Source of the DNA: an uncultured Lentisphaeria bacterium
Lineage (GTDB): Bacteria > Verrucomicrobiota > Lentisphaeria > Victivallales > Victivallaceae
DNA length: 8,324 nucleotides
Assembly (NCBI GenBank): GCA_903821255.1
Contig: CAIJKT010001172.1
Coordinates: 1 to 8,324, forward strand
Reading direction: 5' to 3'
Positions 1-6,370 of this stretch are shown here, in pieces. The translations under genes were made by a program, and so were the position numbers. Every line of letters begins with the position of its first letter. The stretch's first letter is position 1. The notes beneath the pieces are model-generated. The model was not told the origin of the DNA. It saw only the letters and a list, made by a program, of their open reading frames with translations, and made no database searches.

Positions 1-14
1 AGGAAAGAATAAAA

Positions 15-977
15 ATGAAAAAGTCGATTATAACTCATATTACGGTCATGGTGATAGCTGTGGCGCTGGGCTCGATCTTGGCGTCTTATCTTAAGGTACA
101 ACAATCTGAAATCTCCATAAACCGGGATAAGATTTCAAAAGCGCCCCTCGGCGGATTCAACAAGTTCGCTTCGGATGTCCAGTGGATGCTGTTTATAAAC
201 TATTCCGGCAGAATTAATTGCGTCAAAGAAGCGGAAGCAGAGGAACTTTATAAACGCTTAAACACCATTCTGGCCAATGACCCTGACCTGGAAATCGCAT
301 ACAATATGGGCGGTATGATGATCTCCAACAGCGCTCCTGTAAAATCCGCTGAAATCTTCATGCGCGGCGCAAATAATCCCAACTTGAAGAACAGTTGGCA
401 GATTCCCTTTGCAGCAGGTTTCGTGCTTGACCGCTATGTAACAGACCAGGACGATCCGCTGCGGCTTAAAAAGGCGGAGGAAATGTTCCGTCTGGCCGCC
501 TCCCGCGCCGGCGACAACGCTCCGTACATCACTTCAGCGCTGCTCAAAACTCGGGCGAAAAGAATTGCACAGAAAGGAAAATGGAGCAACATCCCGGTTG
601 TCAATGACGAACATGCTCTGCTTTGTGCACTGTTTGACGAATGGCGCAAAGGCGGCAGTTCGGAAGACGGCAATCCGCAGGCTTCTGACTCGCTGAATAT
701 ACTTGATATCAAAGCCAGACTGCTCAAGGCTGCACAGGATGCGAAAGCCTCCGATCCGACCAACAAAAGCATTCTTGATACAATCGCCAAAGTAATGAAA
801 GTTGTATCTGAAGACCAGCATCTTTGCGGCAACTGCCTTACTCCTTATGCGGCAGGCGACAAGTTCTGCTCACAATGCGGAACAGTAGTTGTTGTCTATT
901 CTGTTTGCCCCAAGTGTGCGGCGGTAATGAAAGGCAAATTCTGCGCAAGCTGCGGCAATACCGACAAGACCAAGTAA
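15..977 (+). CDS. Membrane-anchored helical-repeat protein with C-terminal double zinc ribbon
   Basis: A 320-residue protein whose specific function I do not recognise. Residues about 5-26 form one hydrophobic helix after MKK, a signal anchor or uncleaved signal peptide. Residues about 50-265 look alpha-helical and TPR-like: an acidic helix around 72-88 (EAEAEELYKRL), then NDPDLEIAYNMGG near 88-100 and KKAEEMFRLAASRAG near 152-166. The C-terminus has two zinc-ribbon-like knuckle pairs: C271/C274 with C285/C288, and C298/C301 with C310/C313, the DZR arrangement. AGGA at 1-4 lies 10 bases before the ATG, supporting this start. The next gene begins at once and an ABC-2 permease follows, so a role in assembling or regulating a transporter is plausible but inferred. 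The zinc ribbon is odd if the C-terminus is outside the membrane. The family call rests on visible motifs only. Confidence 0.85.
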   Translation: MKKSIITHITVMVIAVALGSILASYLKVQQSEISINRDKISKAPLGGFNKFASDVQWMLFINYSGRINCVKEAEAEELYKRLNTILANDPDLEIAYNMGGMMISNSAPVKSAEIFMRGANNPNLKNSWQIPFAAGFVLDRYVTDQDDPLRLKKAEEMFRLAASRAGDNAPYITSALLKTRAKRIAQKGKWSNIPVVNDEHALLCALFDEWRKGGSSEDGNPQASDSLNILDIKARLLKAAQDAKASDPTNKSILDTIAKVMKVVSEDQHLCGNCLTPYAAGDKFCSQCGTVVVVYSVCPKCAAVMKGKFCASCGNTDKTK

Positions 978-1007
978 TTGCCGGAGTGCGATAATTTGAA
1001 TTTGCAT

Positions 1008-1715
1008 ATGCAAACCGGTCGTATAAAAGCCGCACCCTTGATTATTCTGGGTGCGGTTTTTTTAGCTTATTTTACTTCTGATGCTGTCCTGCGTCAGTTT
1101 GTGCTTTACCGTGCGGGTACGCAATCAATAAGCCTGAATGCCATCCTGGACAAGCTTCCCGCTGAAATAAGAGATGAAGTCAGGCAGCGAATATTGGTTG
1201 CGGAGCTCAAGGATAAACTACTTGCCGCAACTACCGATGGAGAAAAAATTTTGGCGTCTATCGCGCTTGCCGGAGCAATATCGGATAAGAACCTCCAGGA
1301 GAAATATGCTGAAATAATTGACCAATACCCGACCGCCCCGGAATCGGCGCCGGCATTCATCAATTATTTAATGGCGCCGAATACCGCGCTGAAGTCTGTT
1401 TCCATTCCACGGTATCATGAATATATCAAACAGCTTCATGATCCTGAGCTTTTCTATGCGATTGACGGAGGGTACAGCACATTAAAAAGCAGAAAAGCGT
1501 CACAAAAAGAATTGCTTGCCTTCCTGCTTCCGCTGCTGGAACTCAAGCCGACTTACCGCGAATACCAGCGTCTCTATGTTGAACTGGCGGAACTCGCATT
1601 CCAGGAGGAGAATCAGTATGTGGAATTAAAGGCGAGGAAGCTTGAAGAATCCTGCGGCAAGCTTTCATTCTACGATAAAACTCTCGCAGCTAAAGTAAAG
1701 AGCACGAAAAAATAA
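1008..1715 (+). CDS. Single-span membrane protein of unknown function
   Basis: From ATG 1008 this is a 235-residue protein of no family I recognise. A short basic N-terminus (QTGRIK) is followed by a hydrophobic helix at residues about 8-28, and the rest is a charged, mostly helical soluble domain. It contains a Lys/Glu-rich stretch near the middle and a basic C-terminus (KVKSTKK). The start is uncertain: ATG 1008 lacks a well-spaced ribosome site, whereas GGAG at 983-986 is 9 bases before an in-frame TTG at 996, giving 239 residues. The frame is also open from TTG 978. An intrinsic terminator lies within the first 20 codons. The stop overlaps the ATG of the ABC-2 permease by one base, implying translational coupling and a shared job with it. 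The layout of a single anchor plus helical domain parallels the upstream gene, without evident sequence similarity. Confidence 0.75.
   Translation: MQTGRIKAAPLIILGAVFLAYFTSDAVLRQFVLYRAGTQSISLNAILDKLPAEIRDEVRQRILVAELKDKLLAATTDGEKILASIALAGAISDKNLQEKYAEIIDQYPTAPESAPAFINYLMAPNTALKSVSIPRYHEYIKQLHDPELFYAIDGGYSTLKSRKASQKELLAFLLPLLELKPTYREYQRLYVELAELAFQEENQYVELKARKLEESCGKLSFYDKTLAAKVKSTKK
1029..1063 (+). terminator. Intrinsic (rho-independent) terminator overlapping the start of the next gene
   Basis: CCGCACCC at 1030-1037 pairs perfectly with GGGTGCGG at 1049-1056 across an 11-base loop, followed at once by seven T (1057-1063) and preceded by four A. This is a canonical terminator for the gene ending at 977. 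It lies inside the reading frame of the following gene, where it encodes part of the membrane helix, so it may act as an attenuator for the two downstream genes. Confidence 0.75.
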
Positions 1716-2500
1716 TGTTAAAAATATCAGGCATATTTGAAATTACCGTAAAAAAGGTGAAAGAACCGGCGTTTGCGATACTGCTGGTTATTGCCGCCCT
1801 GATCGGAGCCTGTGTTTCAGAAATGGAAGCGCTCTCATTCAAGCAGGACAGCGGCCTGCTTTTCGGACTGATTTCCCTGGAACAGGGACCACCCCTGCTG
1901 GCGGGATTCGTCGTGATCCTTCTGATGACCATGATCGTCGCTATATTTTCGGGTGCAACTGATATCCCTAAAGATATTGAATCCAGAATTATCATGGTCG
2001 TTTTGACCAAGCCGGTAAAGAGAATCGAATACCTGATTGGAAAATACCTCGGCATAACTGCGATTTGCGTATGCTTTTTCCTGACCGCTGCAATCACCGC
2101 TTCTGTTGTGCATTGGGCGAAAACTGGAGAAGTATATGCGGTTTCGATATTACTCCGGCAGCTTTTTCTGCTGCTGGCGCTCTTCCCTCTGGTCGCGCTG
2201 ACGATTATGATTTCCACTTTTCTGCCTGATATCAGCGCCATGATTGTCACCGCAACTTATGTATTTTTCTCACTGCTGATAAGTGCAATATCCGTATTTG
2301 TCGATATGCTCCCCAAAAGCCTGGAAATTGTATCCCTGATCCATGTCGTAGCTTATTTTTTCCCTAACTTTTTCTACTTTTTCAATTCCTGCAAGTTTTC
2401 CGGGATTGTTCTGATCGCATTGATTGCCTACTCTTTTTCCATGACCGCAATTTTTCTTCTGATCGCATCATTTCAAATGAACCGCAGAGATATGATTTAA
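1715..2500 (+). CDS. ABC-2 type transporter permease subunit
   Basis: A 261-residue integral membrane protein with about six hydrophobic segments (near residues 19-36, 62-80, 108-132, 145-168, 172-196 and 229-252). Between spans 2 and 3 is the coupling-helix-like motif typical of ABC-2 permeases, D83-I-P-K-D-I-E-S-R, then LTKPVKR (97-103) and IGKYLG (108-113). A late FPNFFYF motif (216-222) is also usual in this family. Such proteins pair with a cytoplasmic ATPase to export lipids, polysaccharides, drugs or peptides; the substrate cannot be read here. The ATG overlaps the preceding stop (TAATG), so it is probably translated by coupling. No ATP-binding subunit is present in the window, and I infer that it lies upstream. 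The module probably ends here, since an unrelated control region follows. Confidence 0.88.
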   Translation: MLKISGIFEITVKKVKEPAFAILLVIAALIGACVSEMEALSFKQDSGLLFGLISLEQGPPLLAGFVVILLMTMIVAIFSGATDIPKDIESRIIMVVLTKPVKRIEYLIGKYLGITAICVCFFLTAAITASVVHWAKTGEVYAVSILLRQLFLLLALFPLVALTIMISTFLPDISAMIVTATYVFFSLLISAISVFVDMLPKSLEIVSLIHVVAYFFPNFFYFFNSCKFSGIVLIALIAYSFSMTAIFLLIASFQMNRRDMI

Positions 2501-2562
2501 AGTTTTTTTCTTGCAACCGCCCTCTCTTCGCGAAGTTAAACCGCTAATCAGCCAAACCGCCC

Positions 2563-2584
2563 CATATACAATATGTTGTATATG
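2563..2584 (+). promoter_or_regulatory. NrdR box 1 within a 22-bp palindrome
   Basis: CATATACAA at 2563-2571 and TTGTATATG at 2576-2584 are perfect inverted repeats around TATG. The central 16 bases, 2566-2581 (ATACAATATGTTGTAT), fit the NrdR consensus acaCwAtATaTwGtgt closely: the core CAATATGTTG matches at 9 of 10 positions. NrdR is the Zn-finger/ATP-cone repressor of ribonucleotide reductase genes in most bacteria, and the target here is the reductase gene starting at 2775. Confidence 0.75.
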
Positions 2585-2597
2585 CAGCGCAATTAAT

Positions 2598-2613
2598 GTA
2601 CTGTATTTTGTTT
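2598..2613 (+). promoter_or_regulatory. NrdR box 2
   Basis: GTACTGTATTTTGTTT matches the NrdR consensus less well than box 1; its core CTGTATTTTG agrees at 8 of 10 positions. It begins exactly 32 bases after box 1, about three helical turns. That spacing is characteristic of paired NrdR sites, and it makes this weaker site credible. Confidence 0.65.
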
Positions 2614-2622
2614 AAAATTGAT

Positions 2623-2650
2623 TTGCACATGAAATTTTACTGGCTATATT
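2623..2650 (+). promoter_or_regulatory. Candidate sigma-70-type promoter for nrdJ
   Basis: TTGCAC (2623-2628) and TATATT (2645-2650) are separated by 16 bases and lie just downstream of the second NrdR box, so a bound repressor would abut RNA polymerase. An alternative is the perfect -10 hexamer TATAAT at 2693-2698, which lacks a good -35 partner. The choice between them is a guess. Confidence 0.4.
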
Positions 2651-2774
2651 TTATCTTCTGTCACCGTTTCTGAACGGCGATTCACAGCAGTATATAATTT
2701 TATTCATTTTTCATTGGATTGAGTTAATCCGGATGAGATTTGCATAACCAATGAATTGAAAGAGAGATAGTAAG

Positions 2775-5075
2775 ATGACCAAGGGCAAAACGGACAAATT
2801 GCAGAGCATGAAAAACAATAAAGACATAGGGCTGGATATTTGGAATCGCAAATACCGCTATCAAGGCGAAGGGCAGACCCCGCCTGACAACAGCTATGAG
2901 GATATGTGGCATCGCGTTGCCCGCGCCGCTGCCGCAAATGAAACAAAAAAGACGCTGTGGGAAAATAACTTTTACGCCATGCTGGAGGATTTTCGCTTTC
3001 TGCCGGGCGGACGGATTACCGCAAATGCCGGAACTGCCCGCAAGGAAGTCACGATGTTCAATTGCTATGTAATGAGCAAAATAGAGGATTCCATCGAAGG
3101 GATTTTCGATACGGTAAAAGACGCGGCGGTAACGCAGAAATACGGCGGCGGTGTAGGCTATGACTTTTCCACGCTGCGTCCGCGCGGCTCTCAAATCATG
3201 GGTTGTGACGCGGAGTCATCGGGGCCGGTCAGTTTTATGCAGGTGCTGGATTCAACCTGCCGGACAATCATGAGCGCCGGCCAGCGGCGCGGTGCCCAGA
3301 TGGGGGTAATGCGCTGCGATCATCCCGATATTGAAGAATTCATTGCTGCCAAGCGCAACAACGCGGCAATGCAGATGTTCAACCTCTCGGTCGCAATCAC
3401 CGACAAATTCATAAATGCAGTAAAAAACCACGAGGACTGGGAACTTGTATTCAAAGGTAAAGTGCATAAGACAGTACATGCGGTGGAACTGTGGGATAAA
3501 ATCATGCATTCAACCTACGATTTCGCGGAGCCTGGTTTCATCCTTATAGATCGTATCAACGAAATGAACAATCTGTATTACTGCGAAGAGATTTGCGCCA
3601 CCAACCCGTGCGGCGAACAGCCTCTGCCGCCGTATGGCGCCTGTCTGCTCGGCTCTGTTAACCTGACCCGTTTTGTGGTCAATCCGTTTACTAAGCAGGC
3701 AACCGTTGATTTTGAAGGTATCGCCGGGGTAGCGAAGACAGCGGTGCGCTTTTTGGATAATATCATTGACATCAGCAAATACCCGCTGGAACAGCAGCGC
3801 CGTGAAGCCATCTCCAAGCGGCGCATGGGCATCGGCGTCACCGGACTGGCTGACCTGCTTATTTTTATGGGAATCCGCTACGGCTCAGATGAATCAATGG
3901 CGCTGTCTGAGAAAATTATGCAGACCATCACTTGTGCCGCCTATGAATCCAGCGTCGAACTGGGACAGGAAAAAGGCGTATTCCCGTTGTTCGACGGCAG
4001 TAAATATCCGGAGAGCAAGTTCATCAAGAATCTGCCGGAGGATTTACAGCAGTCAATACGCAAGCACGGTTTACGCAACTCGCATTTGACCTCGGTTGCA
4101 CCGACAGGGACAATCAGCCTGCTGGCCGGAAATGTCTCCAGCGGTCTGGAACCGGTATTTGCGTTCTGGTACACCCGCAAAATCCGCAACGGCCATGAAA
4201 GCGATGTTTCGGAAGTGGAAGTCACCGACTACGCCTATCGCATGTACCGCGAGTTCCTTGGCGTCGACAGCCTCGACGACAGTCAACTGCCGGACTATTT
4301 CGTCACTACTGACATGGTTACTCCGATTGAGCATATAAAGATTCAAAGCGCACTCCAGCGCTGGGTGGACAGCTCCATCTCCAAAACCATCAATGTGCGG
4401 GCAGACTATCCGTTTGAAGATTTCAAGAATATCTATTTGCACGCGTATGAATCCGGGCTCAAGGGCTGCACCACGTTCCGTCCGTCTGAGCACATCGCCG
4501 GAATTCTGGTCAGGAAAGAGGACAAGAAGCCTAAAGCCGAAGCGCAGATAGCGAAAAATGCGATCACCCCCCGTCCGCCGGAACTTGAGGGGACAACTTA
4601 TAAAATTAAAACGCCGATGTCGCCTGACGCCATTTATGTCACGATCAATGACATTATTCAGGAAGACAAAACCAGGCGCCCATACGAGTTGTTCATCAAT
4701 ACCAAAAACCTTCAGCATTTCAGTTGGATTGTCGCGATGACCCGTTTGATTTCAGCGGTGCTGCGCCATGATCCCAAGCCGTGTTTCCTCGTTGACGAAT
4801 TGAAGAGCGTTTATGATCCGAACGGCGGCTATTTCGCCGATGGCGGCTATGTGCCGTCCATTGCGGCGGATATCGGGCGCATTATTGAAAAGCATCTGAG
4901 CAAAATCGGCATCATGGGTGAAAAAAAGAAAATTGCGCCGGTGGAAACATACAAAGTTGACCCCAATACCGCCGCCAGCGGTATGATGATCTGCTCGCAA
5001 TGCAAGGAACGCAGTATGATTTCCCAGGAGAATTGCCTGAAATGTCTGAGCTGCGGTTACAGCAAATGCAGTTAA
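2775..5075 (+). CDS. nrdJ: Adenosylcobalamin-dependent (class II) ribonucleotide reductase
   Basis: This cytoplasmic 766-residue enzyme makes deoxyribonucleotides from ribonucleotides using a B12-derived radical, without oxygen and without a separate radical subunit. Visible landmarks are FNCYVM with redox Cys C97, the radical-site motif NPCGEQ with N277, thiyl Cys C279 and E281, the second redox Cys C290 in GACLLGSVNL, the phosphate-binding APTGTIS (442-448), and GCTTFRP (564-570). Residues about 605-710 correspond to the C-terminal TSCPD-type domain of long NrdJ/NrdZ enzymes. The tail has C740/C743, C754/C757/C760 and C765, matching the Cys-rich end that re-reduces the active site or binds zinc. 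There is no N-terminal ATP-cone, so overall activity control by dATP is not expected. Length is usual for the TSCPD-bearing class. The ATG has an AGAGAG site 8 bases upstream, and two NrdR-like boxes imply repression when dNTPs are plentiful. The gene is complete and all catalytic cysteines are present. Confidence 0.96.
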   Translation: MTKGKTDKLQSMKNNKDIGLDIWNRKYRYQGEGQTPPDNSYEDMWHRVARAAAANETKKTLWENNFYAMLEDFRFLPGGRITANAGTARKEVTMFNCYVMSKIEDSIEGIFDTVKDAAVTQKYGGGVGYDFSTLRPRGSQIMGCDAESSGPVSFMQVLDSTCRTIMSAGQRRGAQMGVMRCDHPDIEEFIAAKRNNAAMQMFNLSVAITDKFINAVKNHEDWELVFKGKVHKTVHAVELWDKIMHSTYDFAEPGFILIDRINEMNNLYYCEEICATNPCGEQPLPPYGACLLGSVNLTRFVVNPFTKQATVDFEGIAGVAKTAVRFLDNIIDISKYPLEQQRREAISKRRMGIGVTGLADLLIFMGIRYGSDESMALSEKIMQTITCAAYESSVELGQEKGVFPLFDGSKYPESKFIKNLPEDLQQSIRKHGLRNSHLTSVAPTGTISLLAGNVSSGLEPVFAFWYTRKIRNGHESDVSEVEVTDYAYRMYREFLGVDSLDDSQLPDYFVTTDMVTPIEHIKIQSALQRWVDSSISKTINVRADYPFEDFKNIYLHAYESGLKGCTTFRPSEHIAGILVRKEDKKPKAEAQIAKNAITPRPPELEGTTYKIKTPMSPDAIYVTINDIIQEDKTRRPYELFINTKNLQHFSWIVAMTRLISAVLRHDPKPCFLVDELKSVYDPNGGYFADGGYVPSIAADIGRIIEKHLSKIGIMGEKKKIAPVETYKVDPNTAASGMMICSQCKERSMISQENCLKCLSCGYSKCS

Positions 5076-5089
5076 TGGAATAAATGCAG

Positions 5090-5139
5090 AATTTTCGCCT
5101 CCGCATATGGATGCGGCAAATTCCGCGGCGGCGCAAATT
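5090..5139 (+). other. Intergenic RNA structure after nrdJ
   Basis: An inner hairpin pairs CCGCAT (5101-5106) with ATGCGG (5111-5116) over a 4-base loop. An outer stem pairs AATTTTCGCC (5090-5099) with GGCGCAAATT (5130-5139) at 9 of 10 positions. It could serve as a weak terminator or an mRNA 3'-end stabiliser for nrdJ. A pyrimidine-rich run follows at 5144-5161 but no clean T-tract abuts the stem. Confidence 0.35.
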
Positions 5140-5203
5140 ACGCTTCCTCTCTTTCATTTTTGCAGGGATGTGGCATATTAATGAAAAAGAGGAATTTAAA
5201 ATT

Positions 5204-6199
5204 ATGCATACTATAAGAATTGCACCAATGGGGCTTGGGCCGCTGGGCATCAAGATAGTCAACCTGATCAATGAACGCAAAGGCGTCAAAGTGACGCGTG
5301 CGGTTGATTGCGATCCGCGCCTGACCGGACAAGACCTCGGCGTGGTCTGCGGCGGAAAACCTAACGGCATCAAAATAGCCGCATCCATCAAGGAACTGAA
5401 CCGCAAAGACTTTGACGTAGTAATACTGAGTACAGTTTCGGATATGCGCCGGATTGCGCCGCAGATTGAAGATATTGTCGCACTGGGCGTACCGGTGATT
5501 TCCACCTGCGAAGAACTGTCCTGCCCCTGGCGGATTTCTCCCAGAATCGCCGGACGCATCGACTGCGCCGCTAAAAATGCGAATGTCGCAGTGCTGGGAA
5601 CCGGCGTCAATCCCGGTTTCCTGATGGATCTGCTGCCGGTGGCGCTGACCGCAGTATCACAGCGGGTGGATAGAATTAAAGTGTCCCGCATCCAGAATGC
5701 GGAATTCCGCCGCGTTCCTTTCCAGCAGAAGATCGGCGCCGGGCTGTCGCTGGAGGAATTCGAAAAGAAACGCCAGGCCGGAACGCTGCGCCATGTCGGT
5801 CTTACGGAGTCCATGTATATGGTTGCCGCCAGAATGGGCTGGAAACTCGAAAGCACCGAAGACGAACTCTCACCGATTGTCGCGGAAAAAGAGATTAAAA
5901 CTGCCGATATCACCATTAAACCGGGTTTTGCCGCCGGGGTTCAGCAGATCGGCCGCGGCATGGTGGGCGGCGAGGAAAAAATCACCATGCTCTTCCGGGC
6001 CGCGATCGGCGAACCCGATCCCTGCGACCGTGTGGAAATTTCCGGCATTCCCAACATTGATTCAAAGATCGAGGGCGGGGTCAACGGCGATATCGCCACC
6101 TGCGCCATCGTCATCAACGCGGTGCGCCAGATACTGAATTGTCCGCCGGGCCTGCAAACCATGACCGACATCCCGCCAGTCTCGTATTTCAGCGAATGA
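5204..6199 (+). CDS. NAD(P)-dependent dehydrogenase, 2,4-diaminopentanoate dehydrogenase (Ord) / DapB-like family
   Basis: This 331-residue soluble protein has an N-terminal Rossmann fold: GLGPLG (10-15) binds the dinucleotide, and the second strand ends at D35 in AVDCDP. GTGVNPGF (132-139) is the hallmark of the Ord-like branch of dihydrodipicolinate-reductase-fold dehydrogenases. GVNGDIATCAIVINAV (292-307) and PGLQTMTDIP (315-324) are conserved C-terminal motifs of that branch. Ord oxidatively deaminates 2,4-diaminopentanoate in ornithine fermentation, but many relatives have unassigned amine or amino-acid substrates, so the substrate here is open. The usual partners (oraS/oraE, orr, ortA/B) are absent nearby. 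True DapB is shorter and has a different lysine-pathway signature. ATG 5204 is chosen because GAGG at 5189-5192 is well placed and the Rossmann strand starts immediately; the frame is open back to 5084, but that part is basic and unlike the family. No clear promoter is seen in the 128-base gap. Confidence 0.85.
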   Translation: MHTIRIAPMGLGPLGIKIVNLINERKGVKVTRAVDCDPRLTGQDLGVVCGGKPNGIKIAASIKELNRKDFDVVILSTVSDMRRIAPQIEDIVALGVPVISTCEELSCPWRISPRIAGRIDCAAKNANVAVLGTGVNPGFLMDLLPVALTAVSQRVDRIKVSRIQNAEFRRVPFQQKIGAGLSLEEFEKKRQAGTLRHVGLTESMYMVAARMGWKLESTEDELSPIVAEKEIKTADITIKPGFAAGVQQIGRGMVGGEEKITMLFRAAIGEPDPCDRVEISGIPNIDSKIEGGVNGDIATCAIVINAVRQILNCPPGLQTMTDIPPVSYFSE

Positions 6200-6288
6200 A
6201 CAGACGTGAAGTTGCCGTTTAGCTGACTATTAACAGGGATTTTTCGTTTCAGACCTTTAAATTCAAGCACTTCTGATGTATTTTTGTA

Positions 6289-6329
6289 TCCCGCCAAAGT
6301 GGATAATCATTTGCTGCAACATGGCGGGA
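6289..6329 (+). repeat. Inverted repeat in the der leader
   Basis: TCCCGCCA (6289-6296) and TGGCGGGA (6322-6329) are perfect 8-base inverted repeats separated by 25 bases, 42 bases before the der start. No T-run follows in either orientation, so it is not a standard terminator. It could be a 5'-UTR stem-loop or an operator. A possible promoter, TTGCTG (6311-6316) with CATTAT (6335-6340) at 18 bases, overlaps its right half, which would suit an operator. Confidence 0.4.
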
Positions 6330-6370
6330 CATAACATTATAGACAGAAACATCCTTCAGGAGATACGATA

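Larger units (their letters stand above)
2501..2774 (+). promoter_or_regulatory. Intergenic control region of the ribonucleotide reductase gene
   Basis: This AT-rich gap of 274 bases separates the permease from nrdJ. It holds two NrdR-box-like sites (2566-2581, 2598-2613), candidate promoters (2623-2650 and a consensus TATAAT at 2693-2698), a short hairpin (CCGTT at 2664-2668 with AACGG at 2673-2677) and a purine-rich ribosome site (AGAGAG, 2761-2766) 8 bases before the nrdJ ATG. I see no convincing terminator for the permease gene; the T-run at 2502-2509 has no stem before it. I also see no B12-box-like conserved core of a cobalamin riboswitch. Confidence 0.6.

Noticed and set aside
2525..2534. 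Short palindrome CTTCGCGAAG after the permease gene
   Set aside because: Only 10 bases, with no usable loop and no T-run after it; not supportable as a terminator or operator.
4071..4718. Minus-strand open frame within nrdJ (215 codons)
   Set aside because: It lies entirely inside the conserved reductase coding sequence and shows no recognisable motif or ribosome site.
5084..5203. In-frame upstream extension of the dehydrogenase gene (40 extra residues)
   Set aside because: The extension is Arg-rich and unlike the family, overlaps a structured intergenic region, and has no ribosome site, whereas ATG 5204 has GAGG upstream and begins right at the Rossmann strand.
4912..5916. Long open frame on the minus strand (334 codons)
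   Set aside because: It runs antisense across the end of nrdJ and most of the dehydrogenase gene. Its Ser/Arg/Ile-rich composition is typical of a shadow of GC-biased codons, and no domain motif is visible.
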